Assembly: GCF_009827495.1 (NCBI RefSeq)
Contig: NZ_WTZA01000001.1
Span: 372,001 to 436,000 of the forward strand
Origin: Tsuneonella aeria
GTDB lineage: Bacteria > Pseudomonadota > Alphaproteobacteria > Sphingomonadales > Sphingomonadaceae
Direction: 5' to 3'
Length of the DNA stretch: 64,000 bases
Shown here piece after piece: positions 24,724 through 32,903 of this stretch (position 1 is the first letter of the stretch; the number at the start of each line of letters is the position of its first letter). The notes under the pieces are model-generated. The model ran no database searches, was not told where the DNA came from, and worked only from the letters and a program-made list of their open reading frames with translations. Both the position numbers and the translations under genes were made by a program.

Positions 24724-25515
24724 TTAGCCGTAACGGCCGGTGATGTAATCCTTCGTCCGCTCCTCCAGCGGATTGGTGAAGATGTCGGACGTGCGGCCAT
24801 ACTCCACCATTTTGCCGAGATGGAAGAACGCCGTGCGCTGGCTGACCCGGGCGGCCTGCTGCATCGAGTGCGTGACGATGACGATGGCGTAACGGCCGCG
24901 AAGGTCGCTGATGAGTTCCTCGATCCGCGCTGTTGCGATCGGGTCAAGGGCGGAGCACGGCTCGTCCATCAGGATGACCTCGGGGTCGACCGCGATCGCG
25001 CGCGCGATGCACAGACGCTGCTGCTGGCCTCCGGAAAGCGCGGTGCCGCTATCGGCCAGCCGGTCCTTCACCTCGTTCCACAGTCCGGCCCGTTGCAGCG
25101 ATTTTTCCACGATCCCCTCAAGTTCCGCCTTCCCTTCGGCAAGCCCGTGGATGCGCGGGCCGTAGGCGACGTTCTCGAAGATCGACTTGGGAAAGGGGTT
25201 GGGCTTCTGGAAGACCATGCCCACCCGGGCGCGCAGCTGAACCACGTCCATGCCGGACCGGTAGATGTCGTCGCCATCGAGCTCGATGCAGCCTTCCACC
25301 CGGGCACCCGCGATCGTGTCGTTCATGCGGTTGAGGGTGCGCAGGAACGTGGACTTGCCGCAGCCCGACGGGCCGATGAACGCGGTGACGTATTGCGACG
25401 GAATGTCGATCGACACGTCGTCGATCGCCTTCTTGGCGCCGTAAAATACCGAAACGTCCCGCGCCCGCATCTTGGGATCGGACTCATCGAGGTTGGGATG
25501 GACGACGGTCACCAT
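24724..25515 (-). CDS. pstB: phosphate ABC transporter ATP-binding protein
   Basis: 263 residues. Walker [12 protein letters not shown]-loop [16 protein letters not shown] (typical of PstB), signature [15 protein letters not shown], Walker [14 protein letters not shown] and switch His in [10 protein letters not shown]. Hydrolyses ATP to power phosphate import through PstC and PstA. ATG 25513-25515 is chosen because it gives the expected N-terminus and overlaps the pstA stop by 7 bp, indicating translational coupling. Confidence 0.96.
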   Translation of the reverse strand: MVTVVHPNLDESDPKMRARDVSVFYGAKKAIDDVSIDIPSQYVTAFIGPSGCGKSTFLRTLNRMNDTIAGARVEGCIELDGDDIYRSGMDVVQLRARVGMVFQKPNPFPKSIFENVAYGPRIHGLAEGKAELEGIVEKSLQRAGLWNEVKDRLADSGTALSGGQQQRLCIARAIAVDPEVILMDEPCSALDPIATARIEELISDLRGRYAIVIVTHSMQQAARVSQRTAFFHLGKMVEYGRTSDIFTNPLEERTKDYITGRYG

Positions 25516-26759
25516 GTCTTTTCGAACCTGTTGCGAAGGTAAATGGCCAGCCCGTTCATAACGAGCAGGAAGATGAGCAGCACGATGATCGCCGCGCTGG
25601 TGCGTTCCACGAAACCGCGATCGATCTCGTCCGACCACAGGAAGATCTGCACCGGCAGGACGGTTGCGGGCGAGGTGAGCCCATCGGGCGGGGTCGCCAC
25701 GAATGCGCGCATGCCGATCATCAGTAGCGGCGCCGTTTCACCCAGCGCGCGCGCCATGCCTATGATGGTGCCGGTGAGGATACCGGGGAGGGCGAGTGGC
25801 AGGACGTGGTGGAACACGACCTGCACGGGTGAAGCGCCGATCGCCAGCGCGCCGTCGCGAATGCTGGGGGGCACCGCCTTTACCGCGTTGCGGCCGGAAA
25901 TGACGATCACCGGCATCGTCATCAGCGCCAGGGTCATGCCGCCGATGAGCGGCGCGGATCGCATGTCCGGGAATATCCACAGGAACACGGCGAGGCCCAG
26001 CAAACCGAAGATGATCGAAGGGACCGCGGCGAGGTTGTTGATCGAAACCTCGATCAGTTCGGTCCATCGGTTCTTGGGCGCATATTCCTCGAGATAGAGC
26101 GCCGCCAGCACCCCGATCGGGAACGCCAGCGCCAGCGTCACCAGCATGGTCAGCATGGAACCCTTGAGCGCACCCCAGATGCCCGCCGCCTGTGGGTCGG
26201 TCGCGTCCGACCGGGTCAGGAAGCCGGGGTCGAACCGCTCCGCCAGCTTTCCTTCCCGAGCAAGGGAGCGGGCAAGCTGACGCTCTTCGGCGCTGCCTTC
26301 GCCGGCGAGGCCCGCGGCAAGGCCCGCGCTGGCCGGCAGGTCGAACGTCTGCTGACGCTGGAGCAGCGCCGGATCGTCCACGATCGCGGAGGCGACCTCG
26401 CGCCAGGCTTCGGGCGACAGTTCGGATCCGCCGGCCTCGCCGAGTTCCTTTACCGCGAAGAATTGCACGACTTCGGGCAAGCCTTGCGCGCGCAGCCGCT
26501 CCGCCGCGTCGTCCCGTTCCAGCATCGCCCGATCGGCGGCGAGCCCGGCCTGCGTGAAATCGATGGGTACGCGCACCTCGGCACGCTGGAACCCGCCGAT
26601 GCCGTTGCCGATCATCGTGACCAGCAGGAACAACAGCACGATCACCGAGAAGATGATCGCGCCCAGGCCCAGCGCGCGGAATCGCTTTTCCGCGCGGTAT
26701 CGCTTCTTCAGGCGCGCTTCGAACGCAGGCGTGCGGGTAGGGGTGACGACGTCAGTCAT
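25509..26759 (-). CDS. pstA: phosphate ABC transporter permease PstA (with DUF3333-type N-terminus)
   Basis: 416 residues, longer than the ~290 of enterobacterial PstA. Residues 1-200 carry one transmembrane segment ([20 protein letters not shown]) and a periplasmic region ([14 protein letters not shown]...) matching the DUF3333 extension of alphaproteobacterial PstA. The permease core follows, with about five segments and the EAA-type loop [25 protein letters not shown]. Forms the inner-membrane channel with PstC. Start at ATG 26757-26759, overlapping the end of pstC by 8 bp. Confidence 0.94.
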   Translation of the reverse strand: MTDVVTPTRTPAFEARLKKRYRAEKRFRALGLGAIIFSVIVLLFLLVTMIGNGIGGFQRAEVRVPIDFTQAGLAADRAMLERDDAAERLRAQGLPEVVQFFAVKELGEAGGSELSPEAWREVASAIVDDPALLQRQQTFDLPASAGLAAGLAGEGSAEERQLARSLAREGKLAERFDPGFLTRSDATDPQAAGIWGALKGSMLTMLVTLALAFPIGVLAALYLEEYAPKNRWTELIEVSINNLAAVPSIIFGLLGLAVFLWIFPDMRSAPLIGGMTLALMTMPVIVISGRNAVKAVPPSIRDGALAIGASPVQVVFHHVLPLALPGILTGTIIGMARALGETAPLLMIGMRAFVATPPDGLTSPATVLPVQIFLWSDEIDRGFVERTSAAIIVLLIFLLVMNGLAIYLRNRFEKTW

Positions 26760-28134
26760 AGGCTTCGCGGAACCGCTTGACGATGCGCAGGGCGATGAAA
26801 TTGAGCGCCAGCGTGACCATGAACAGCACGAATCCCAACGCAAAGGCGCTGAGGGTGGCGGGATGATCGAAACTGCCTTCGCCGGTCAGCATGGCGACGA
26901 TCTGGACGGTCACCGTCGTCATCGCCTCCAGCGGATTGGCGGTGAGGTTGGCGGCGGTGGAGGCGGCCATGACCACGATCATCGTCTCGCCGATTGCGCG
27001 GCTGATGGCGAGCATAACGCCCGCGATAATCCCCGGCAGGGCGGCGGGCAGGAGGACGCGGCGGATGGTTTCGGAGCGCGTCGCGCCCATCGCCAGGCTG
27101 CCATCACGCATCGCCTGGGGCACGGCGGCGATGCTGTCGTCCGCCATCGAGGAAACGAACGGGATGATCATCACGCCCATCACGAGGCCGGCCGCGAGCG
27201 CGCTTTCGGAACTGGCGTTGGCAATCCCGGCTGCCTGGGCGACGTCGCGGATGAACGGCGCGACCGTCAGCGCGGCGAAATAGCCGTAAACCACGGTCGG
27301 CACGCCGGCGAGGATCTCCAGCGCGGGTTTCAGCACTTTGCGCCAGCGCGGCCGGGCGTACTGCGTCAGGTACACCGCGCTCATCAGGCCGAGCGGGATG
27401 GCGACGATCATCGCGATGATCGTGCCGATGAAGATCGTGCCCCAGAACAGCGGCACCGCGCCGTAGCGGCTGCCGTCCGGATTTTCCGGGTTGGCCATCG
27501 GATCGGGCGCCCAGTGCGTCCCGAACAGGAAATCGATGGGCGAAACCATGCCGAAGAAGCGAATCGTCTCGAACACCAGGCTGCCGAGGATGCCCAGCGT
27601 GGTCAGGATCGCCACGAGCGACGCGACCAGCAGGATCGCCATCACGATCCGTTCCACTTTGGTCCGGGCGGCAAAGTCGGGCTTCAGGCGCAGCAGCGCG
27701 AAGCCGCCTGCGGCGATCGCGATGCCGAGCGTGGCGAGGATGCCGATCAGGCGATAGTGACCGATCGCATCGCGATAGGGTTCCACCAGGGGCGCCGCAG
27801 CGGGGAGGGCCACGGTGCCGCTCGCGCCGCTCGCCACGCTGTAGGCCTGGGATAACAGGGCGTTGCGCTGAAAGTCGAAATCCGGGAGGCTGGCCGCAGC
27901 CGGATGAGCGAGCACCGACTGCGTGATCAGGGCAGGGGCGACGAGGCTCCACAGCACGATGAACGCGAGCACCGGCACGGCGATCCACAGCGCCGTATAC
28001 CAGCCGTGGTAGCTGGGGAGCGACGCAAGCCGGACGCCGTCGGTGCGGCGAAAGCTCCAGGCACGCGCACGCGCCGCCAGCCATCCGGCGAGCGCAAGGC
28101 CCAGGGCCATCAGGAGAAGCAAGGTAATCGACAT
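26752..28134 (-). CDS. pstC: phosphate ABC transporter permease PstC
   Basis: 460 residues, again longer than the E. coli protein because of an N-terminal extension with two hydrophobic segments and a periplasmic loop. The permease core is LIGILATLGIAIAA... onwards with the conserved FLFGTHWAPDP, VFGTIFIGTIIAMIVAIPLGL-like segment (here WGTIFIGTII) and loop MGATRSETIRRVLLPAALPGIIAGVML. First gene of the pst-phoU-phoB operon; a Pho box lies 52 nt upstream. No pstS (phosphate-binding protein) is in the window, so it must be encoded elsewhere. Confidence 0.95.
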   Translation of the reverse strand: MSITLLLLMALGLALAGWLAARARAWSFRRTDGVRLASLPSYHGWYTALWIAVPVLAFIVLWSLVAPALITQSVLAHPAAASLPDFDFQRNALLSQAYSVASGASGTVALPAAAPLVEPYRDAIGHYRLIGILATLGIAIAAGGFALLRLKPDFAARTKVERIVMAILLVASLVAILTTLGILGSLVFETIRFFGMVSPIDFLFGTHWAPDPMANPENPDGSRYGAVPLFWGTIFIGTIIAMIVAIPLGLMSAVYLTQYARPRWRKVLKPALEILAGVPTVVYGYFAALTVAPFIRDVAQAAGIANASSESALAAGLVMGVMIIPFVSSMADDSIAAVPQAMRDGSLAMGATRSETIRRVLLPAALPGIIAGVMLAISRAIGETMIVVMAASTAANLTANPLEAMTTVTVQIVAMLTGEGSFDHPATLSAFALGFVLFMVTLALNFIALRIVKRFREAYD

Positions 28135-28185
28135 CAGGGAATCAGCGTCTCGGTCGAGGCGTCGGTCGTGCGCCCATTGCTACAA

Positions 28186-28206
28186 TTGTGTGACACTATT
28201 GTGACT
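28186..28206 (-). promoter_or_regulatory. Pho box upstream of pstC
   Basis: Two TGTGAC units start at 28189 and 28200 (plus-strand coordinates), exactly 11 bp apart. On the minus strand this reads GTCACAATAGT-GTCACACAATT, matching the direct 11-bp repeat bound by PhoB (TGTCA-type half-sites). It lies between the end of phoR and the start of pstC, so it should activate the pst operon under phosphate starvation. Confidence 0.85.
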
Positions 28207-28226
28207 CCGAATAGGGCACGAGGCGC

Positions 28227-29414
28227 TTATTGCCCGGCTTCGGCGGCGAGCGGAAGGCGCACGGTGACGGTCGTCCCTTTTCCGCGCGCACTGGCGATAT
28301 TGAGCCGGCCGCGATGCCGCTCCACGATGTGCTTCACGATGGCGAGCCCCAGGCCTGTCCCGCCCGATGCCCGGCTGCGGCCCGGATCGGTGCGATAGAA
28401 CCTGCGGGTGAGGTGGGGCAGGTGCTCCGCCCCGATGCCTTCGCCTTCGTCGGAGACGACCAGGCGGACGCCGCGCGACTGGCGCCGGCTCACTTCCACC
28501 CGCACGCGGCCGCCCTCGGCCCCGTATTTCAGCCCGTTTTCGACCAGGTTGCGCACCAGCTGTTCCAGTTGCTGCGCATCGCCCAGCACCACGACGTTCT
28601 CTTCGGCCTCGATTTCCAGGCGCCCCTGGCGTTCGGCGCCCGCCGCATCGCGCGCCGCGCGCTCCGCCAGGGTGCCCAGGTCGATGCGTTCTGAAGGTGC
28701 CTCGTGCTTTTCCGCCTCGATCCGCGACAGCGACATGAGATCGTCGACGAGGCCTTGGAGCCGCTTCGCTTCGCGCAGGATCGTGCCGAGGAAGCGGGAC
28801 CGCGTCGCACTGTCCGCGTCGCCGTCCATCTCGCCCAAGGTTTCGACATATCCGATGATCGAGGCGAGGGGCGTGCGCAATTCATGGCTGGCGTTCGCGA
28901 CGAAATCGGTGTGCGCACGGCTGATGTCCGCTTCGGCCGTACGGTTGATGAGTTCCAAGACGGCGTAGTCATTGTCCAGCGGCTGACGGCTGATCGTCCA
29001 GATGTCACGAAGCCGGGCAAGGCCGCGTACCGTTGCGGTCGCGGGTTCCGCACGGTCGGCTAGGGCGATCGCCTCCGGGTGGCGCAAGGCGACCCGTACA
29101 TCCTGTCCCACCACGTGCGCCCCCAGCACCTCGCGCGCCGACTGGTTGGCAATCGCGATGCGATCCTTCTCGGTAAGGAGCAACGGGGTCGCCGAATGTT
29201 CGATGAGTTCGCCCATCGTGTCGCGGGTGAACCCGGAGGACGGGCGGCGCGCCTGCACGGCGGGCGGTTCCGACGTCGCGAGCCACAATGATCCCAGCCA
29301 TAGCAGGAGAATCGACAGCGCCAGCCAGACTTGCTGCGCCAGCAGCAGAATCGCCAACCCGCCCAGAACGGCGAGGGCGATACCCGGCCAGGGAAGGGAA
29401 CGGCGGGGCTCCAT
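28227..29414 (-). CDS. phoR: phosphate regulon sensor histidine kinase
   Basis: 395 residues from ATG 29412-29414. Two adjacent hydrophobic segments near the N-terminus (IALAVLGGLAILLLAQQVWLAL...), no sizeable periplasmic domain, then a PAS-like region. H-box FVANASHELRTPLASIIGYVETL, N-box LVRNLVENGLKYG, G1 VSDEGEGIG, F (RFYRTDPGRSRASGG) and G2 GTGLGLAIVKHI. This is standard PhoR architecture. It reads into the pst operon but is separated from pstC by 92 bp containing the Pho box, so pst genes have their own promoter. An upstream in-frame start would add 23 residues without hydrophobic character. Confidence 0.92.
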   Translation of the reverse strand: MEPRRSLPWPGIALAVLGGLAILLLAQQVWLALSILLLWLGSLWLATSEPPAVQARRPSSGFTRDTMGELIEHSATPLLLTEKDRIAIANQSAREVLGAHVVGQDVRVALRHPEAIALADRAEPATATVRGLARLRDIWTISRQPLDNDYAVLELINRTAEADISRAHTDFVANASHELRTPLASIIGYVETLGEMDGDADSATRSRFLGTILREAKRLQGLVDDLMSLSRIEAEKHEAPSERIDLGTLAERAARDAAGAERQGRLEIEAEENVVVLGDAQQLEQLVRNLVENGLKYGAEGGRVRVEVSRRQSRGVRLVVSDEGEGIGAEHLPHLTRRFYRTDPGRSRASGGTGLGLAIVKHIVERHRGRLNIASARGKGTTVTVRLPLAAEAGQ

Positions 29415-29571
29415 TGCGCTCGCCACTAGCGCCGCGGCTCGCCATGCGCCACCCCGCTTTCCCCAACGCCATGAAAGCGACATGTCGGCGGCCGCGCGCG
29501 CCGGAAGGTTGCCGGCCTGTTAACCGTGTTCCGGAAGCTCCCCATCATACCTGCCCGGTAATTCGGCTGGC

Positions 29572-30543
29572 ATGGAACGGATCCTGTCGCCCGCCCATCA
29601 TCCAGGATGGGACATCGCCCGGCTCGGGGCCATCGGCCTGACCGCGCTGGCGCTGATCCTCGCGCCCTCGACGGTCCGGGCGGAAACGTCCGCCGTCGAA
29701 ATGGCCCCTGCCGGCTTCATTCGCCTGGCGGGGGCGAACGGTGGCTGCACCGCCCCGCGGCAGCCCCTTTCGCCCGCACTGGCGGCACCGGCGAAGTCCC
29801 TCGCAATTCTGGGCGGAGCCACGAGCGCGCTCGACGCCATTCGCTTGCAGCAAAGCGCCGCGGTTTCCCAGCCGGCTTCGGCGCAAGTCGCGGCGCTGGC
29901 ATCGGCGCCCGCTTTGACACCGGGAGCCGATGCGGCCCGGCCTGTCCCCGGATCGTGCCAGTCGCTGGCGGCGGTCCGGCCCGCGCCCGCCGCGGGTCTC
30001 GGCACCGGCGGATTGGCGCTCCCAGCCGATCCGGAACATTTCCTCGCCAGCAAGCGCGTGCGCATCGGCCGCACGAATTTCGACAGCGACTGGAACAGGG
30101 TGCGGGCCGAAAGCCTGCCGCGCGGCCTTGCCCGCCGGCACCTGGGGGCAGTCTCGGGCGACCGGCATCAGGCGCTGGCCACGGTCAACCGCTGGGTCAA
30201 CCGGTCGATCGCCTATGTCGAGGACCAGGACCTGTTCGGCAAGGCGGATTACTGGGCGGGCGCCCGCAAGACGCTGAAGCTGCGCAAGGGCGATTGCGAG
30301 GACATGGCGCTGCTCAAGATGCAGATGCTCGCCGCTGCCGGCATCCCGCGCGAAGACATGATCCTGACCGTAGCCCGCGACCTGGTGCGCATGGCCGACC
30401 ATGCGGTGCTGATCGTGCGCACGGAACAGGGATATCGGATGCTGGACAACGCATCGGACGAGGTGATCGATGCCGGACCGCAGAACGATTATCGCGCGAT
30501 CCTCAGCTTCGGCGTGCGCGAAACCTGGCTGCACGGTGCCTGA
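29572..30543 (+). CDS. LapG-like periplasmic transglutaminase-fold cysteine protease (BTLCP)
   Basis: 323 residues. Signal peptide with hydrophobic core ~18-32 and likely cleavage after VRA. An Ala/Pro-rich linker of roughly 120 residues follows. The protease domain carries Cys242 in RKGDCEDMALLK, His277 in MADHAVLIV and Asp292 in RMLDNASDEV, the catalytic triad order of the bacterial transglutaminase-like cysteine peptidases. LapG of this family cuts large retained adhesins behind a di-alanine site in the periplasm. The gene is convergent with the adhesin/type I secretion operon, 6 bp from its end, and the adhesin has a PAAG site, so that adhesin is the probable substrate. LapG binds Ca2+; the ligands were not traced here. 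Confidence 0.85.
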   Translation: MERILSPAHHPGWDIARLGAIGLTALALILAPSTVRAETSAVEMAPAGFIRLAGANGGCTAPRQPLSPALAAPAKSLAILGGATSALDAIRLQQSAAVSQPASAQVAALASAPALTPGADAARPVPGSCQSLAAVRPAPAAGLGTGGLALPADPEHFLASKRVRIGRTNFDSDWNRVRAESLPRGLARRHLGAVSGDRHQALATVNRWVNRSIAYVEDQDLFGKADYWAGARKTLKLRKGDCEDMALLKMQMLAAAGIPREDMILTVARDLVRMADHAVLIVRTEQGYRMLDNASDEVIDAGPQNDYRAILSFGVRETWLHGA

Positions 30544-30549
30544 ACGCGC

Positions 30550-31815
30550 CTAGCGTTCCGTCAGAGCGACATCGAACGCCTTTTCGATCGGCTTGAGGAG
30601 ATATGACAGGATGCTGCGTGCCCCTGTCACGATCGCGACGTCGCAGATCATGCCCGGCACGATGGGCAGGCGCTGCGCACCTTTCATGATATACGATCGG
30701 TCCGTCTCGATCAGCACGGTATAGTACGCCTGCCGTTCAGCTTCGTCGAAAATGCTGTCCGCCGATACCTGCTGCACCCGGCCGGGCAGGCCGCCGAAGA
30801 TCGAGAAGTCGTACGCCGTCACCTTCACGTTGGCCCGGTCGCCGACCTTGATGAAGGCGATGTCGCTGGGTGCGACCCGTGTTTCCACCAGCAGCTTTTC
30901 CCCGACGGGGACGATCTGCATGATCTTCTCGCCGGCGTTGACGAAGCCCCCCACGGTGGTGATCTGGACATCGTTGACGATGCCGTCCGACGGCGCCCTC
31001 AGCTCGTTGCGCTGGTGGCGGGCCGATGCGCCGCGGATCGTCTGTTCGTTGACGGCGATCTTCGTCTGGAGTTCGCTGCGCTCGTTCAGCGCCTGCTGGC
31101 GGAAATCGAGCCGCGCCGAATTATAGTCCGCCTGGGCCTCGCGGATTGCCGCCCCCGCGCGCGCCGCGGCCTGCCGTGCTGCCGAGAGCCGGCCCTGCAC
31201 ATCGACGAGGTCGCGTTGGGCGGTCAGGAGTTCGGTCTGCGGGACGATGCCCTTTGCGGCCAGCGGTTCGAGCATGGCAACCTGTTCGCGCGACAGGCGC
31301 ACGCTGTCCTCCAGCGATGCCGCCGTGGCCAGCGCCTCCTGCTGATCGCGGCGGCGCTGTTCGATGGCCGCTGACAACGCATTCTGCCGCGCCTGGGCCG
31401 TTGCGACCCGCACCTGTTGCAGGCGCTGTTCCTCGGCGCAGTCCGCACCGTCGCAACCGATCGCGCCGCCGCCGCTGGCTTCCGACTGAAGACGCTCCGC
31501 CCTGAGGCCGAGCCGCTCGTTCTCGGCTTCCAGTTGGCCCAGCTCCGACGATGCCTGCGCATCGTCCAGCCGGACCAGCAGCTGCCCTTTGCGCACCGTC
31601 TGGCCACCGCGTACGAGTATCTCGTCGATCACCGCGGGTTCGGCAGGCTGGACAAGCTGCGCCTTGCTCGATGGTATGACCTTGCCCGTCCCGCGGGTCA
31701 CCTGGTCGACTTGCGCGAGCCCCGCCCACAGCAGGAGCGCCAAGAGCCCGACCGCAGCAATCGCGATCAGGCGCCGGCTGGAATCCCAGGAATCGAAACG
31801 GTCGCGCAAGGTCAT
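30550..31815 (-). CDS. type I secretion membrane-fusion protein (HlyD family, LapC-like)
   Basis: 421 residues. Single N-terminal transmembrane helix (RRLIAIAAVGLLALLLWAGLA), then biotinyl-lipoyl-like halves (GKVIPSSKAQLVQPAEPAVI at the front and APSDGIVNDVQITTVGGFVNAG after), separated by a long coiled coil (~95-270) rich in Q/A/E/R. The C-terminal beta-barrel contains TAYDFSIFGGLPGRVQQVSADS, typical of HlyD/PrsE adaptors. It spans the periplasm and joins the ABC exporter to TolC. Its ATG overlaps the stop of the cell-wall hydrolase gene (ATGA). Last gene of the adhesin operon. Confidence 0.92.
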   Translation of the reverse strand: MTLRDRFDSWDSSRRLIAIAAVGLLALLLWAGLAQVDQVTRGTGKVIPSSKAQLVQPAEPAVIDEILVRGGQTVRKGQLLVRLDDAQASSELGQLEAENERLGLRAERLQSEASGGGAIGCDGADCAEEQRLQQVRVATAQARQNALSAAIEQRRRDQQEALATAASLEDSVRLSREQVAMLEPLAAKGIVPQTELLTAQRDLVDVQGRLSAARQAAARAGAAIREAQADYNSARLDFRQQALNERSELQTKIAVNEQTIRGASARHQRNELRAPSDGIVNDVQITTVGGFVNAGEKIMQIVPVGEKLLVETRVAPSDIAFIKVGDRANVKVTAYDFSIFGGLPGRVQQVSADSIFDEAERQAYYTVLIETDRSYIMKGAQRLPIVPGMICDVAIVTGARSILSYLLKPIEKAFDVALTER

Positions 31816-32903
31816 GCGCCGGTGGCGGGAAGTGCGGTGGAGGCGGGGGCGGCCGCGGCCGCGGGGGACGGGGCCGGACCGGCCGATTCGCCTTGCCCGC
31901 TGATGACCCCGCGATATCCGTTGCTGATCTCCGTGGGGTCCGGGATCGTCAGTCGCCAGGTGGTCGTCGTATCGAGACGGCCGCCCACGTCGCTGGATGC
32001 ATGACGGTCCTGCACGTGCGGTGCGACTGTCAGGCCTGGAACGGCTTCGCTTGCGGGCAGAACGTCCTCGACCACGGTGTCGCGCGCGGTAAGCGCGGCC
32101 CGCAGCCGGCCGAAGTTGAGTGCCGGGATCTGCTCCACCCCCGTCCATCGGTCGGAAAACGCCCTTTCCGACCCCACGGAACCGGGAAAGCGGTAAAAGA
32201 TGTGGCGGCCGATCTGCCGCAGTTTGCCCAGCGTGAATGCCCATCGCGGAACGACGTAATCGGCGTGATAGTGCGTTGCCGTGCCCACTTCCGGCGCCGT
32301 CGTCCCGGCCAGCGCGGCTTGTGCAGTCCGGCGCGATTCATTCCATTGGCGCGCCATCGGCGTGCGGAGCAGCGAACCGTCACAGGTAAAGCTGAACTGG
32401 CAGACACGGGCATTGGCGCCTTCATAGACGACGCCGCATACCGAATTGGGGTAGGCCGGATGGCGAAGCCGGTTGAGGACGACCTGCGCCACCGCTGCCT
32501 TGCCGCTCGCCGGTTCATTCGCTGCTTCGTAATAGATTGCCTGGGTCAGGCATTGCAGCGCCGTGGCGTAGCCCGACGACGTGGGGGCGATCTGGGTGAA
32601 GCCGTCCATCTGGCCGACGGGCAACGACGAGATCGGGATCAACGCGTTGCGTTCGACCGCCGAATCCCCCTCGATCACCAGCGGCTGGCCCAGGCCCGTG
32701 GACATCGTGGAAATGTCTTCACGCATCGCCTTGCTGAGCGGGACGGCGGCGCTGGCCGCGCGTTCGGGCGGGAGCAGGGCAAATGCGGCAATGCTGCACA
32801 GGACGGCGAGTGCTGCCAGGGCGCCCACTAGCGCACCGCGCGCGCCGCCGAGTGCGCGGGCGAGGGCCGAGGGTGCTTCGGGTTCGGCAGTCACGGTGTT
32901 CAC
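31812..32903 (-). CDS. SleB-type cell wall hydrolase inside the type I secretion operon
   Basis: 363 residues starting at GTG 32901-32903, which overlaps the ABC gene stop by 3 bp. One N-terminal membrane segment (GALVGALAALAVLCSIAAFALL). The catalytic domain at ~115-245 has LTQAIYYEAANEPASGKAAVAQVVLNRLRHPAYPNSVCGVVYEG, CQFSFTCDG and HYHADYVVPRWA, the Hydrolase_2/SleB (PF07486) pattern with the key Glu in YYEA. Such enzymes cut peptidoglycan glycan strands. The C-terminus is Ala/Pro-rich. Its place between exporter and adaptor genes, with overlapping reading frames on both sides, suggests it locally opens peptidoglycan for assembly of the trans-envelope secretion channel; that role is inference. 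Confidence 0.88.
   Translation of the reverse strand: MNTVTAEPEAPSALARALGGARGALVGALAALAVLCSIAAFALLPPERAASAAVPLSKAMREDISTMSTGLGQPLVIEGDSAVERNALIPISSLPVGQMDGFTQIAPTSSGYATALQCLTQAIYYEAANEPASGKAAVAQVVLNRLRHPAYPNSVCGVVYEGANARVCQFSFTCDGSLLRTPMARQWNESRRTAQAALAGTTAPEVGTATHYHADYVVPRWAFTLGKLRQIGRHIFYRFPGSVGSERAFSDRWTGVEQIPALNFGRLRAALTARDTVVEDVLPASEAVPGLTVAPHVQDRHASSDVGGRLDTTTTWRLTIPDPTEISNGYRGVISGQGESAGPAPSPAAAAAPASTALPATGA

Noticed and set aside
29415..29571. Second Pho box or shared promoter between phoR and the LapG-like gene
   Set aside because: No 11-bp-spaced TGTCA-type repeat is visible there. LapG in Pseudomonas biofilms is linked to phosphate through c-di-GMP, but nothing in this gap shows a direct link.
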